A stretch of DNA of 64,000 nt from an uncultured SAR116 cluster alpha proteobacterium (GTDB taxonomy: Bacteria > Pseudomonadota > Alphaproteobacteria > Puniceispirillales > Puniceispirillaceae): NCBI GenBank assembly GCA_902578815.1, contig CACHEI010000004.1, positions 29,117 to 93,116 on the forward strand. Direction: 5' to 3'. Numbering within the stretch: the first letter of the stretch is position 1; each line of letters starts with the position of its first letter. Positions 34,626 to 43,334 of the stretch are shown here, in pieces. The notes below the pieces were generated by a model. It did not search any database. It was given only the letters and a program-made list of their open reading frames with translations, and had not been told where the DNA came from. The translations under genes were made by a program, and so were the position numbers.

Positions 34626-36107
34626 CTACCCTGCCATCAGTTTTGCCAGAGCGTTGATCTGGTCAACAAAGAAAAACAACAGTACCGACAGGGTCGCCGT
34701 CGCCACTGGCGGGACCACCGTCAGTGGCTGGCTCGTCACCTCGACCTGCCGTGTTTTAGGCCGGAAAAAGGCACGCTGCACCGGCTCCAGCAGGTAATAG
34801 ATATTCAGCAGCGAAGACAGCCCCAGCACCGCCAGCACCAACACGAGATCACGTTCCATTGCGCCAAGCATCAGGTAGAATTTTGACCAGCTTCCACCCA
34901 ATGGCGGGATACCGATGATCGACAGCGCACCCAGAAAAAAGGCGATGAACACCAACGGCATCTCGCGTCCCTGCCCATCCAGCTCTGAAATTTTCGTCAG
35001 ATGCGCCCTAACATAGATAGCCCCAGCACAGAAGAACAGTGTGATCTTACCCGCCGCGTGCATGACAATATGAAGTGCCGAGCCCTGTGCCGCACTCGAG
35101 GTGGCAATGGCCGCCCCCAGCACTATGTAGGACAGCTGACTGATCGTTGAATAGGCCAGCCGTGCCTTGAGATCATCCTTGGATATGGCCACAAAACTCG
35201 ATGCCAGAATGGTAAAGCTCGCCAGCCAGACAAGCCAGTCAGACCCTCCGCTCTCCGCCAAAAAATCAATGCCAAAGACATAGACAACGACGGCCAGCAT
35301 GGTAAAGACCCCGGCCTTGACCACGGCCACCGCATGCAGCAGCGCCGAAACCGGCGTTGGCGCGACCATCGCCGCCGGCAGCCAGCGGTGAAACGGCATC
35401 AGCGCCGCCTTTCCAGTGCCAAAGGCAAAGCAGGCCAGCAGCCATGGCACAAACTCTGGTGCCACATGCCCTGCCAGAATGCCGCCCGGAACGAAATCCA
35501 GCGATCCTGTCTTGACCCACACATAAATCACCGCTGGCAACAACAGCACCACCGAGGTGCCAACCAGAATGCTCATATACAAACGGCCAGCATCGCGCGC
35601 TGCCTTGCTTTCCTTGTGCGTGACCAGCGGAAAGGTCGAAAAGGTCAGGATTTCATAGAAAACAAACAGCACTAGAAGATTGCCCGACCATGCAATCGCC
35701 AGCGCCGCATGCACTGCCACCGCATAAAATGCGGCAAAGCGCGTCTGATGCTTCTCATGATTGCCCCTCATATACCCCACCGAGAACAGCCCCGCGGCAA
35801 TCCACAGCCCCGAGGCCACAAGCCCGAACACCGCACCAAGCGGCGTCACGGCAAATTCAAAGCGCAGTCCCTCGACAAATTCCAACAGCACAAGCCGCGG
35901 CGTCTCGCCAGCCAGCACCGCGCCCGCCACATGCAGCGCCGCCACAAATGTGACAACAGCGCCAAGCGGACCGGCTGCATCACGCCACAGGCTGCGTACC
36001 GCCAGCAGCGGCGTTACCAGCCCAACCAGCAGCGGTACCAGCAGGCCAATCAGAATTCCTGTCTCACTGCTCATCAGCGGGGTTATCACCTGGGTCATGG
36101 CGCTCAT
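34626..36107 (-). CDS. Antiporter-like (MrpD-type) subunit, second copy
   Basis: A 493-residue multi-helix subunit (ATG at 36107 overlaps the upstream stop as ATGA). FYEILTFSTFPLVTHKESKAA holds the conserved Glu and Lys, FAFGTGKAALMPFHRWLPAAM the second Lys, and LHIVMHAAGKITLFFCAGAIY the His/Lys helix. It belongs to the same proton channel family as MrpD and NuoM. The match to GTP-like or complex I subunits means it is often annotated as NADH dehydrogenase, but no nuo genes are near. Confidence 0.88.
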   Translation of the reverse strand: MSAMTQVITPLMSSETGILIGLLVPLLVGLVTPLLAVRSLWRDAAGPLGAVVTFVAALHVAGAVLAGETPRLVLLEFVEGLRFEFAVTPLGAVFGLVASGLWIAAGLFSVGYMRGNHEKHQTRFAAFYAVAVHAALAIAWSGNLLVLFVFYEILTFSTFPLVTHKESKAARDAGRLYMSILVGTSVVLLLPAVIYVWVKTGSLDFVPGGILAGHVAPEFVPWLLACFAFGTGKAALMPFHRWLPAAMVAPTPVSALLHAVAVVKAGVFTMLAVVVYVFGIDFLAESGGSDWLVWLASFTILASSFVAISKDDLKARLAYSTISQLSYIVLGAAIATSSAAQGSALHIVMHAAGKITLFFCAGAIYVRAHLTKISELDGQGREMPLVFIAFFLGALSIIGIPPLGGSWSKFYLMLGAMERDLVLVLAVLGLSSLLNIYYLLEPVQRAFFRPKTRQVEVTSQPLTVVPPVATATLSVLLFFFVDQINALAKLMAG

Positions 36108-37603
36108 CCTCCTGCTCCCAGCAGCGATGCCGCCGCCGCCTCGGCAGCCCCGACCAGCCATCCGGCGTCAAGCCCGAGCCAGATATTCGAAATGGCGACG
36201 ACCCAGAGCGGAATATAGAGTGCCGGCCGTTCGCTGATTTCCATCACATCAACCTGGGCCGGGCGCACCCACATCACCTCGACGATCTTCCACAGATAGA
36301 CCACCGACAACGCGCTGCTTGCCAAGACCAGTCCGACAATCAGCAGATTTTGATTATCCAGCAGGGCGCGAACCAAATACAGCTTGGAAATGAAGCCGGC
36401 CGTCAAAGGCAGGCCAATCAGGCTCAACCCGCAGATCAGAAACGCCGTTGCCGTCACCGGCATTTTCCGGCCAATGCCAGCCATGCTGTCAACAGAGACA
36501 CGTGCGCCTGTCGCCAGAAAAATGCCGCCAACCGCCATAAACAGTCCACCCTTGATCAGCGCGTGATTGCCGATATGAATGAAACCGGCGGCAATGCCGG
36601 CACCTGTCGCGATACCTATGCCAAGCGTGATATAGCCAATCTGCGCAATCGACGAAAATGCCAGCATTTTTTTGATATCACGCTCATATATCGCCATGAT
36701 CGTGCCGACGAAAATACCGGCAATCGACAGCGGAACCACCACCCATTCGAGTGCCAGCGCCGTTACCTCGGGCACCCCGCCAAAGACCGTGAAAATAATC
36801 CGCGCCAGCACATAGATCGCCGCTTTCGTAGCAATCGCCGCCAGCAATGTCGAGACAGCTGAAGGCGCGTAGCTGTAGGCAGCCGGCAGCCAGATATGCA
36901 CCGGGAACACCGCCGCCTTGACCAGCATTCCCGCCACCATGAAGCCAAAACCGACATAGATGATCGACCCTGCCTCGACATCGGGGATGCGCTGGGCGAG
37001 ATCGGCCATGTTCAGCGATCCCGTGACCGCGTAGATAAAGCCAACACCAATCACATAGAAAGTCGCACCAACTGCGCCAATAACCAAATAATTATAGGCG
37101 GCAATCAGCGCCCGCCTATCCTGCCCCGCACCAAGCGCGATCAGGATCACCGACGCCAGCGCCGAGATTTCCAGAAAGACAAACAGGTTGAAGGCATCAG
37201 CCGTCATCAACAGCCCATACAGCCCTCCACAGGCCAACAGCCAGGCGGCGTATGCCTTACCGACATCCTTTGCCGCTATCTCGGACGCTAGCGCCCTACC
37301 AGCAAACAAAGTCGCCAAAAAGGCCAACGCCGCCATCACCATTGCAGTCAAACTCGTAGCGTCATCAACCACAAATTCAATCCCCCATGGCGGTGGCCAA
37401 TTGCCTAAAAAATAGGTGATGCGGATACCGCTCGCCGTCACACTGCACAGCAGCATCGCGGCAATCACCGAAATCCCATTGCCAAGCAGCGCAGTAACCC
37501 AGGCAAGACGGCCAGACGGGATCAGCGCGGCAATCGGCGAGAGCAGCAGCGGCACAACCACCAGCAGTGCCGGCAGATTGTTGAAGAGGGCATAGATGCT
37601 CAT
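36104..37603 (-). CDS. mrpD: Na+/H+ antiporter subunit D
   Basis: A 499-residue antiporter-like subunit. FNLFVFLEISALASVILIALG carries the conserved Glu, AGMLVKAAVFPVHIWLPAAYSYAP the Lys and HIWLP motif, and FIHIGNHALIKGGLFMAVGGI the His/Lys motif. It follows mrpC with an ATGA overlap, as in ordinary mrp operons, and is the best candidate for the true MrpD. Confidence 0.92.
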   Translation of the reverse strand: MSIYALFNNLPALLVVVPLLLSPIAALIPSGRLAWVTALLGNGISVIAAMLLCSVTASGIRITYFLGNWPPPWGIEFVVDDATSLTAMVMAALAFLATLFAGRALASEIAAKDVGKAYAAWLLACGGLYGLLMTADAFNLFVFLEISALASVILIALGAGQDRRALIAAYNYLVIGAVGATFYVIGVGFIYAVTGSLNMADLAQRIPDVEAGSIIYVGFGFMVAGMLVKAAVFPVHIWLPAAYSYAPSAVSTLLAAIATKAAIYVLARIIFTVFGGVPEVTALALEWVVVPLSIAGIFVGTIMAIYERDIKKMLAFSSIAQIGYITLGIGIATGAGIAAGFIHIGNHALIKGGLFMAVGGIFLATGARVSVDSMAGIGRKMPVTATAFLICGLSLIGLPLTAGFISKLYLVRALLDNQNLLIVGLVLASSALSVVYLWKIVEVMWVRPAQVDVMEISERPALYIPLWVVAISNIWLGLDAGWLVGAAEAAAASLLGAGG

Positions 37604-38025
37604 TCACCATCCTCCCCACCGGCCACTCGGCGTAACAGGGGCAAGCCGTCCTCGGCCTTCATCGCCAGCACCTCATCTTCCTCAATCGAGCCAAAGGCGG
37701 CATGGACACGCAGAACTAACGCCAGTCCAAGCGCCGTTGTCGCCACGCCGACGACAATTGCCGTAAGGATCAGCACATGCGGCAGCGGGTTGGAATACAG
37801 CGTATCCGGATCGCCAGTGATGATTGGCGCGGTACCACCGGCAACCTTGCCGACCGAGATATAGAACAGAAATACTGATGTCTGGAAAATCGACAGACCG
37901 ACGAGCTTTTTAACCAGATTACTTCGCGAAATGACGATGAACAGGCCAGACATCATCAGCGTGATCACGACCAGATAGTTCCAGTTTTCCGCCAGAACCA
38001 CAGCAAGGGGAGCGTCATTCATCAT
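37600..38025 (-). CDS. mrpC: Na+/H+ antiporter subunit C
   Basis: A 141-residue NuoK-like subunit with three helices: NYLVVITLMMSGLFIVIS, LVGLSIFQTSVFLFYISVG and LPHVLILTAIVVGVATTALGLALVL. The last carries the usual DPLPHVLILTAIVV-like region. Its C-terminal tail of about 30 acidic residues is longer than usual. It overlaps mrpB by 11 bases. Confidence 0.93.
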   Translation of the reverse strand: MMNDAPLAVVLAENWNYLVVITLMMSGLFIVISRSNLVKKLVGLSIFQTSVFLFYISVGKVAGGTAPIITGDPDTLYSNPLPHVLILTAIVVGVATTALGLALVLRVHAAFGSIEEDEVLAMKAEDGLPLLRRVAGGEDGE

Positions 38026-38488
38026 CCCTGCTCCTCCCCTTGTCTAGTACGCTGTCACCGCCCTCAAAATCGCGCGGCTCAAAACCGGCAAAGGCGTGAA
38101 ACAACAATAGCATCACCGTCGTCACTGTCAGCCCGACGCCAAACTCCACTAGCAAAATGCCAATATGCTGACCAGTCGCCTGCGTTGCTGCCAGCACATT
38201 ATAGTCAAGAAACAACCCGTTCAGCCCCATCGAGGCAACGCCAACCCCGCCATAGATCAACACGCCCGCCGCCAGCAGCCAGATATTCAGCCACAGCGGA
38301 AACAACCGCCGTCCAGCATCCAGCCCGAAAACAAGCGCGTGCAAGATAAACGCCGCGGCGATGATCACCCCGGCCTGAAAGCCACCACCAGGGCCATAAT
38401 CGCCGTGAAACTGCACATAAAGACCAAAGACAATGATCGGGGCGAACAGAATTTTTGCGGCAACGCGCAAGATCACATTATCCTTCAT
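38015..38488 (-). CDS. mrpB: Na+/H+ antiporter subunit B (MnhB domain)
   Basis: A 157-residue membrane protein from the ATG at 38488. ILFAPIIVFGLYVQFHGDYGPGGGFQAGVIIAAAFI is the conserved MnhB motif (HG..GPGGGFQ.G), and there are three to four helices. An upstream in-frame start at 38605 would overlap the preceding gene widely and is not favoured. Confidence 0.92.
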   Translation of the reverse strand: MKDNVILRVAAKILFAPIIVFGLYVQFHGDYGPGGGFQAGVIIAAAFILHALVFGLDAGRRLFPLWLNIWLLAAGVLIYGGVGVASMGLNGLFLDYNVLAATQATGQHIGILLVEFGVGLTVTTVMLLLFHAFAGFEPRDFEGGDSVLDKGRSRDDE

Positions 38489-39077
38489 CGCGCCCGCTCC
38501 CCTGTCTTTCATCCTTTGTGGCGGTGTGGCGCGCTGTCCGCGTTGCTCCGCATAGCAGCACAAATACACCCAGCCCTGCAGTGAACACGACAATCGTCTC
38601 GCCAAGCGTGTCGAAGCCGCGATAGCTTGCCAGTACCGTCGTCACCACATTCGGGATATTAAGCACCTCGTCGCTTTCCACAAGATAGCGCGGCGCAACA
38701 TGCACTTGCGCCGGCGCGTTCGGATCGCCTAGTGCTGGCAGATCAAACGCCGCATGTATCAGCAACCCACCGACAATCACTACAATCACCAGCGCAGCCA
38801 GATTGCTAGTCAAAGTGTGCGCCCCGGGTGGCTGTTTCTCATTTGCCGGCAACACCGCCAGCGCAGCCAGAAACAGCACTGTTGAGATGCCAGCGCCAAC
38901 CGCCGCTTCGGTAAAGGCGACATCGACCGCATCCAGATTGACAAAAACCACCGCACAGATCAGCGAATAGGCACCCGATAAAACAACCACGGCAAACAAC
39001 CTGTGCGTTCGCATAACCATAACAACGATTATAACAAGCAGCGCGAGCAGGCAGATATTAACCATCAGCCCGGTCAT
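38478..39077 (-). CDS. MbhD/MbhE-like subunit (MrpA C-terminal counterpart)
   Basis: A 199-residue membrane protein. The first part (FAVVVLSGAYSLICAVVFVNLDAVDVAFTEAAVGAG) is a DUF4040/MbhD domain. The second part (IPNVVTTVLASYRGFDTLGETIVVFTAGLGV) is the MbhE motif with YRGFDTLGE. In classical Mrp these are the C-terminal part of MrpA; here they stand alone and the antiporter-like part is separate. Start overlaps the mrpG stop as ATGA. Confidence 0.9.
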   Translation of the reverse strand: MTGLMVNICLLALLVIIVVMVMRTHRLFAVVVLSGAYSLICAVVFVNLDAVDVAFTEAAVGAGISTVLFLAALAVLPANEKQPPGAHTLTSNLAALVIVVIVGGLLIHAAFDLPALGDPNAPAQVHVAPRYLVESDEVLNIPNVVTTVLASYRGFDTLGETIVVFTAGLGVFVLLCGATRTARHTATKDERQGSGRDEG

Positions 39078-39595
39078 GGTGCCCCCTTCTTGACAGCGGC
39101 CTTCTTCTGTTTCTCTGCTGGAGTCCTTGTTACCGTCTTAGTCGCGGCCTTTTTACCAGCTAATATTTTGTTCGCAATTTTTTTTACTACCGCCTTTTTC
39201 GCACCTGTTTTTTCAGCGGCCCCCACTTTTTTCCTTGATGCTTTTTGTGCCACTTTCCTTTTGGCCGCTTTTACCTTTGTTTTCCCCACCGGTTGTTGCT
39301 CCAATGGCGAAAAGCCACCTTTATACGCCACCTGTGCCACCGCATGTGTGGCGATCGGGCTGGTGAAGAACAGAAAAATACCGACAACAGCCAGTTTCAC
39401 GCTAATCAGCGAAAACCCTTCATGGAGAAGCATTCCAAGGGTAATGAAGGCCACCCCGGCCGTATCCATCATACCAACTGCATGGATACGGCTGAACAGA
39501 TTGGGCAGCCGCACCAGCCCCAGTGCACCTACCAACAGCGCAATGGTACCTAGCGCGAGCAAAATCCCAGAAAGCCAGGCCAACAGCAGCTCCAT
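39074..39595 (-). CDS. mrpG: Na+/H+ antiporter subunit G with lysine/alanine-rich tail
   Basis: A 173-residue protein. Residues 1-95 are a normal MrpG with three helices (LLLAWLSGILLALGTIALLVGALGLVRLPNLFSRIHA, then DTAGVAFITLGM and FLFFTSPIATHAVA). Residues about 100-173 form a highly basic, low-complexity tail of Lys-Ala-Lys repeats such as KKVGAAEKTGAKKAVVKK, resembling histone H1. MrpG usually ends after about 110 residues. The tail is in frame without a disruption. Confidence 0.9.
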   Translation of the reverse strand: MELLLAWLSGILLALGTIALLVGALGLVRLPNLFSRIHAVGMMDTAGVAFITLGMLLHEGFSLISVKLAVVGIFLFFTSPIATHAVAQVAYKGGFSPLEQQPVGKTKVKAAKRKVAQKASRKKVGAAEKTGAKKAVVKKIANKILAGKKAATKTVTRTPAEKQKKAAVKKGAP

Positions 39596-39599
39596 CACC

Positions 39600-39905
39600 T
39601 CACCCCTCATCCGTCTCGGGCGTAATGCGGGCCTTGCCGCCTCGATCTCCAAGACCGCCGGTGCTGAACAATTTCAGAATGGCGAAGGTGCCAATGAAAT
39701 TTATTACCGCGTAGAGGATTGAAATATCGACAAATTCGGGCCGGCCCATGATAAAGCCATGCAGTGCAACCCCCAAAATGACCAATGTGCCAATAGCATT
39801 GACCGCCAGCAGTCTGTCAAAGGGTGTCGGGCCTCTAGCGACGCGGACCAGCGCGAGAACCATCGCCACGCCACAACCGGCCAGTGCGACAATCATCATC
39901 ATCAC
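39600..39905 (-). CDS. mrpF: Na+/H+ antiporter subunit F
   Basis: A 101-residue three-helix subunit. VRVARGPTPFDRLLAVNAIGT is the conserved MrpF motif, followed by YAVINFIGTFAILKLF. It overlaps mrpE as ATGA and has an unusual charged C-terminal tail. Confidence 0.93.
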   Translation of the reverse strand: MMMMIVALAGCGVAMVLALVRVARGPTPFDRLLAVNAIGTLVILGVALHGFIMGRPEFVDISILYAVINFIGTFAILKLFSTGGLGDRGGKARITPETDEG

Positions 39906-40384
39906 AAGCCATCCTCAACAATACTGACCTTGCGGTCCATTTCGCCACCGCGCACTTCATCTCCAAAATCGGGATGCAGCGCATGCACCAGAAAGCGTGT
40001 TCCTTCATTTTTGTCATAGATGACATCAACCGTCACCGTTCCCGGCGTCAGGGTGATTGAGTTGGCATAGGTTACAAGGCCAGCATCACTCGTCTGCGAT
40101 GTAGGAACCGAAAACCACTCTTCTTTTACATCCTGGGTGAGAATGATCCGTCCTGTATCAATGTTCGCAGTGATGATCTCTCGGCACAACCAGACAAGAT
40201 AGCTGGGTAGACGGGCAAACATATGTGTTGGCAGCCCCTCTTCGTCGGTGCCGCCCATCAGATGTGCCATGGCCGCGGCAAGACTGCAACTGACAATGCC
40301 AAGTGTGACGATCAGCGGGGTGTAATGGCCCGACATTAGCAACCACATGCCAAACAGAATGAAAAATAACAAAATGGCTCGCAT
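39902..40384 (-). CDS. mrpE: Na+/H+ antiporter subunit E
   Basis: A 160-residue subunit and probably the first gene of the antiporter operon. Two N-terminal helices are followed by PSYLVWLCREIITANIDTGRIIL and the conserved TYANSITLTPGTVTVDV motif of MrpE, then HALHPDF. No promoter is evident in the 150 bases upstream. Confidence 0.92.
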   Translation of the reverse strand: MRAILLFFILFGMWLLMSGHYTPLIVTLGIVSCSLAAAMAHLMGGTDEEGLPTHMFARLPSYLVWLCREIITANIDTGRIILTQDVKEEWFSVPTSQTSDAGLVTYANSITLTPGTVTVDVIYDKNEGTRFLVHALHPDFGDEVRGGEMDRKVSIVEDGL

Positions 40385-40614
40385 TGCGCGTTGCGGTCCC
40401 CCATCCGAGACATTGCCTTAACCAATAAATGACGCCAATGTAAAGGGATGCGGGCGTGTCCGCAACGAAATTTCGGCAAAGAACCGCCGTTTTCAGCTTG
40501 TTTTCGGCGTAGCAACCAGCTAGACAAATAAGGTGGTGCCAGCGATCACATCATCACGCGATTATCGGCGGCAACCATGGCCCGCATTGGCTGGCCGTAA
40601 CTATGGGGGATAGA

Positions 40615-40746
40615 ATGGGTTCTGCTAAACAACGTCCGGCGCATGTTCCAGAGGATAATGTCTATCCTCGGATGCACTGGATGGTTATTTTGACCTATGT
40701 TGTGGCTATCGGTGCCATTACCCTGCTGATGCAGGGTGCGAGCTGA
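40615..40746 (+). CDS. Small single-helix membrane protein (43 residues)
   Basis: A short frame with GGGGGA just upstream of the ATG. The product has a charged N-terminus (MGSAKQRPAHVPEDN) and one C-terminal helix (MHWMVILTYVVAIGAITLLMQ). The ribosome-binding site and clean membrane-protein composition support a real gene. No family recognised. Confidence 0.55.
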   Translation: MGSAKQRPAHVPEDNVYPRMHWMVILTYVVAIGAITLLMQGAS

Positions 40747-40877
40747 CAAAAGCACAAGATTGCCGCCAGAAATGGCTGGCAAATAAAAGACCAACGGAAA
40801 AATAGAGTACTGACAGTTTATATAGAGTGCTGACGGTATATAATTTGTTATTTGTAAAAAAGGCTGGGTTGGCGTTC

Positions 40878-41294
40878 ATGGACGCAATCTATCAGAAAAA
40901 AATCCTTGCTTGGGCAAAGGCTAACCGCACGGTCACGCCGCTTTCCGGTGGCTTTGTATCTGCCACCATTTCCAACCCGACCTGTGGTGACCGTGTAGAG
41001 GTTCGTCTTAACCTTGATGCTGATAATGTTATCACGGATGCTTCGGCCGAGGTGCGCGGTTGCGCGCTATGCGAGGCGGGTGCCGGCCTGTTTACAAATC
41101 TCGCCCCAGGTATGACGGGGACCTCGCTTCCTGTCTTGCAAACCGGCTTTTCAGCCTGGCTTGGCACTGATGACAACGCCCAAATTAAGCCGCCGATGAG
41201 GGATTTCAAACCTGTCCGTGCGATCAAAAACCGTCATAAATGCGTGCTACTGGCCTTCGAGGCCGGCACAGCAGCCCTCACATCCGACAGCTAA
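40878..41294 (+). CDS. IscU/NifU-like iron-sulfur scaffold protein
   Basis: A 138-residue NifU N-terminal domain protein. Three cluster-binding cysteines are visible: SNPTCGDRVEVRL (with the conserved Asp), RGCALCEAGAG and NRHKCVLLAFEA. It should act as a scaffold or Fe-S assembly factor, of the SufU/NifU-like type found in alphaproteobacteria. The ATG at 40878 is preferred because the domain begins there. It stands alone, away from other isc or suf genes. Confidence 0.85.
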   Translation: MDAIYQKKILAWAKANRTVTPLSGGFVSATISNPTCGDRVEVRLNLDADNVITDASAEVRGCALCEAGAGLFTNLAPGMTGTSLPVLQTGFSAWLGTDDNAQIKPPMRDFKPVRAIKNRHKCVLLAFEAGTAALTSDS

Positions 41295-41327
41295 CCCTCC
41301 GTCGGTAACATATAACCCTTGAAAACA

Positions 41328-41426
41328 TCAGTCGGGGCGGACCGAAACTTTTCCAAAGGCCCATAAAGCGACACAAAGTGCAAGCGGAAACCCGATGACC
41401 AGAATAAGACCTATTGTTCCGTCCAT
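41328..41426 (-). CDS. Very small membrane protein (32 residues)
   Basis: A minus-strand frame with GAGGGA seven bases before the ATG. MDGTIGLILVIGFPLALCVALWAFGKVSVRPD has one clean helix and a short polar tail. Size and composition resemble small single-pass accessory proteins, but I cannot name it. Confidence 0.5.
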   Translation of the reverse strand: MDGTIGLILVIGFPLALCVALWAFGKVSVRPD

Positions 41427-42096
41427 GATGAATCCCTCGCTTTAAAGGCAACTTAATAAAAGATCATTATTAAACTCTGTAACCTGTCTGGCAAGCCCCT
41501 AACAGCGCGGCGAGGGTTCAAACGGGTCACTTCGCCACAACCTGCCTGGTCGGTTGTCATGTGACAACTCGCTAATCTTCTCGTCACCAGGGTTACAGCT
41601 AGATCCACAAGCCAGAATCACAAGCCAAGATCATAGTCATCATGCCGCCTCACCAGCACAACCCTTGTAAAGGCTCTTTATTCATGTCTTTGACAAAGAA
41701 AACTAGCTTGTCAAAGCTCTCCCTTGCAAGCCGCCCTATTGCGGGACGGCATCACATTAATTTAGTAATGCGCGCATTGCGCTCGTCAATGGAACCAGGC
41801 AAGCTGTTACGGCTGACTGCAGGGATAAAAGAGGGCCATCGTCCAAACGGCGCCAATTTCCTCATGGCTTCTTTTTTTGTGGCTGCAGTTCCTATGCCTT
41901 TGTGTTTCTGACCAAAACGTTGCCTACGCCAAGCCATAAGCACTCTGTCAACTTTTGCGCCTCATAAACGCTGGGGCTCTCCTGCGCCGGGGCAAATTGG
42001 TCTTTAGTCGTCACTTGCTCAAAAAGATCCAGCGCAAGCCATTGCGAAAGCAATTCTACAGGCAAAAATTGGGCAAGCAAACTCGCACTACTAAAG
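41427..42096. other. Stretch with overlapping short frames, no confident gene
   Basis: Several 60-90 codon frames overlap on both strands here. None has a convincing ribosome-binding site. The minus frame 41892-42080 (ending KLTECLWLGVGNVLVRNTKA) and a minus frame just after it are the most protein-like, so this may be a decayed gene. I see no functional feature. Confidence 0.35.
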
Positions 42097-42717
42097 TTAT
42101 TTTGATTGGGTCATTGGCTTTCGCAAACACTTACGTAGTGGTTGTACATCACAACTTTTTAATATGTTTTGGATTTTGGTCATTTCTTCCGCTCTCAAAC
42201 TATCAGTTAGTGCCGCAATATTTGCTTGGGCACCGGGGGCATTTCTTTCGGCGCTCAGGCTCCACCAGACAAAAGCCAATGCTCGATCCTTTTGAACATG
42301 ATTGCCTAAGAAATACATGTTACCGATTTCCAACGGAGCAAGTGCATGCCCCAAAAAACCAGCCTCCTTGAGGTAATGAACTGCGCGATCAGGCTGCTGC
42401 ACATCGACGGGTCCGTCACGCAACAAAAGGCCGACTGCGTAGTTTGCCAGCATGTGTTTTTGTTCCGCTGCAAGTATAAACCAGGCCAACGCTGCACTGG
42501 AGTTTTTCTCCAAACCAAGCCCGTCACGATATATTATGCCCATATTGTATTGCGAACGCGCATCACCATTGCTTGCAAAAAAACTAAGGTAATAAACAGC
42601 CTTTTCGTAATCTTCAGCGGCGAGGGCTTCGTAAGCTCGCTCGTAATCATTTGCTTTGGCGAGTTCTGCCTCGAAAAGTATCGTGATTATCAAAATATAT
42701 TTCAAAAATTTGATCAT
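42097..42717 (-). CDS. Exported Sel1-repeat protein
   Basis: A 206-residue protein with a signal peptide (ending AELAKA). It has at least three Sel1-like repeats: DARSQYNMGIIYRDGLGLEKN, KHMLANYAVGLLLRDGPVDVQQ and ALAPLEIGNMYFLGNHVQKD, then WWSLSAERNAPGA. Sel1 solenoids bind other proteins, often in envelope or stress signalling. Specific role unknown. Confidence 0.85.
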   Translation of the reverse strand: MIKFLKYILIITILFEAELAKANDYERAYEALAAEDYEKAVYYLSFFASNGDARSQYNMGIIYRDGLGLEKNSSAALAWFILAAEQKHMLANYAVGLLLRDGPVDVQQPDRAVHYLKEAGFLGHALAPLEIGNMYFLGNHVQKDRALAFVWWSLSAERNAPGAQANIAALTDSLRAEEMTKIQNILKSCDVQPLRKCLRKPMTQSK

Positions 42718-42807
42718 AATTTTAGCCGCAAAATAGATGAAACCTCTTGATCAAACTGAATTTATAAATTAACTTGATAACGGTTCTCATTCTCAAAAAG
42801 GAAAGCG

Positions 42808-43230
42808 ATGTCTTTAACAATCTCACATTTACAGAACAAGGCAGGAAGAAGACGCCTTGATAAAATTCCGCCTGAAGTCTCCGGTATAGTTGAGTTCTTG
42901 AGAGTGGCATATCAACTGTGTAGGACAAAACCAAAAATTGATTTTTTCCGCGCCTGCGACGTTTTGAAAACGAGCGAAGAAGCAGCGCTGTCGGCATATG
43001 TCGAAACACTTGTGAGAGGCTTACCAGCGGCCCTCCAGCGCAGCATTATTTTCCATAACCCCGGGAGTGATGAATTATCTTTCGATGAGGCCTGGTTGTT
43101 ACGCGCGATCCAATGTTATGTCTCTTGCGACGAAGATAGTTTAGCTTTTTTGTTAAAGTCACGTGCCAAGCCCGAGAGCTATCCTCATCTAATGTTCCTC
43201 ATCAGCAAAATTTCTCTTTGCCAACGTTAG
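42808..43230 (+). CDS. Hypothetical protein
   Basis: A 140-residue soluble protein with AAAGG before the ATG. It is helical and has four cysteines; it contains KIDFFRACDVLKTSEEAALSAYVETLVRGL and DEAWLLRAIQCYVSCDEDSLAFLL. It lies 104 bases before dps on the same strand. No family recognised. Confidence 0.6.
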   Translation: MSLTISHLQNKAGRRRLDKIPPEVSGIVEFLRVAYQLCRTKPKIDFFRACDVLKTSEEAALSAYVETLVRGLPAALQRSIIFHNPGSDELSFDEAWLLRAIQCYVSCDEDSLAFLLKSRAKPESYPHLMFLISKISLCQR

Positions 43231-43334
43231 CTTTTAGCAGGTAGTGAAGACTTAAGTTTGCTAGCCCAAATCCTTGAATTTTTGTTACCAAACACCATAT
43301 AGTAGAAAGCAAAAATAATATGAGGTAATTTGTC

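Noticed and set aside
32665..37603. Antiporter-like genes as part of a NADH dehydrogenase (nuo) operon
   Set aside because: No other nuo subunits are present, while mrpB, C, E, F and G surround them in order.
41642..41911. Possible 89-residue basic protein
   Set aside because: Weak start and two competing overlapping frames on the other strand; reported only as an unexplained stretch.
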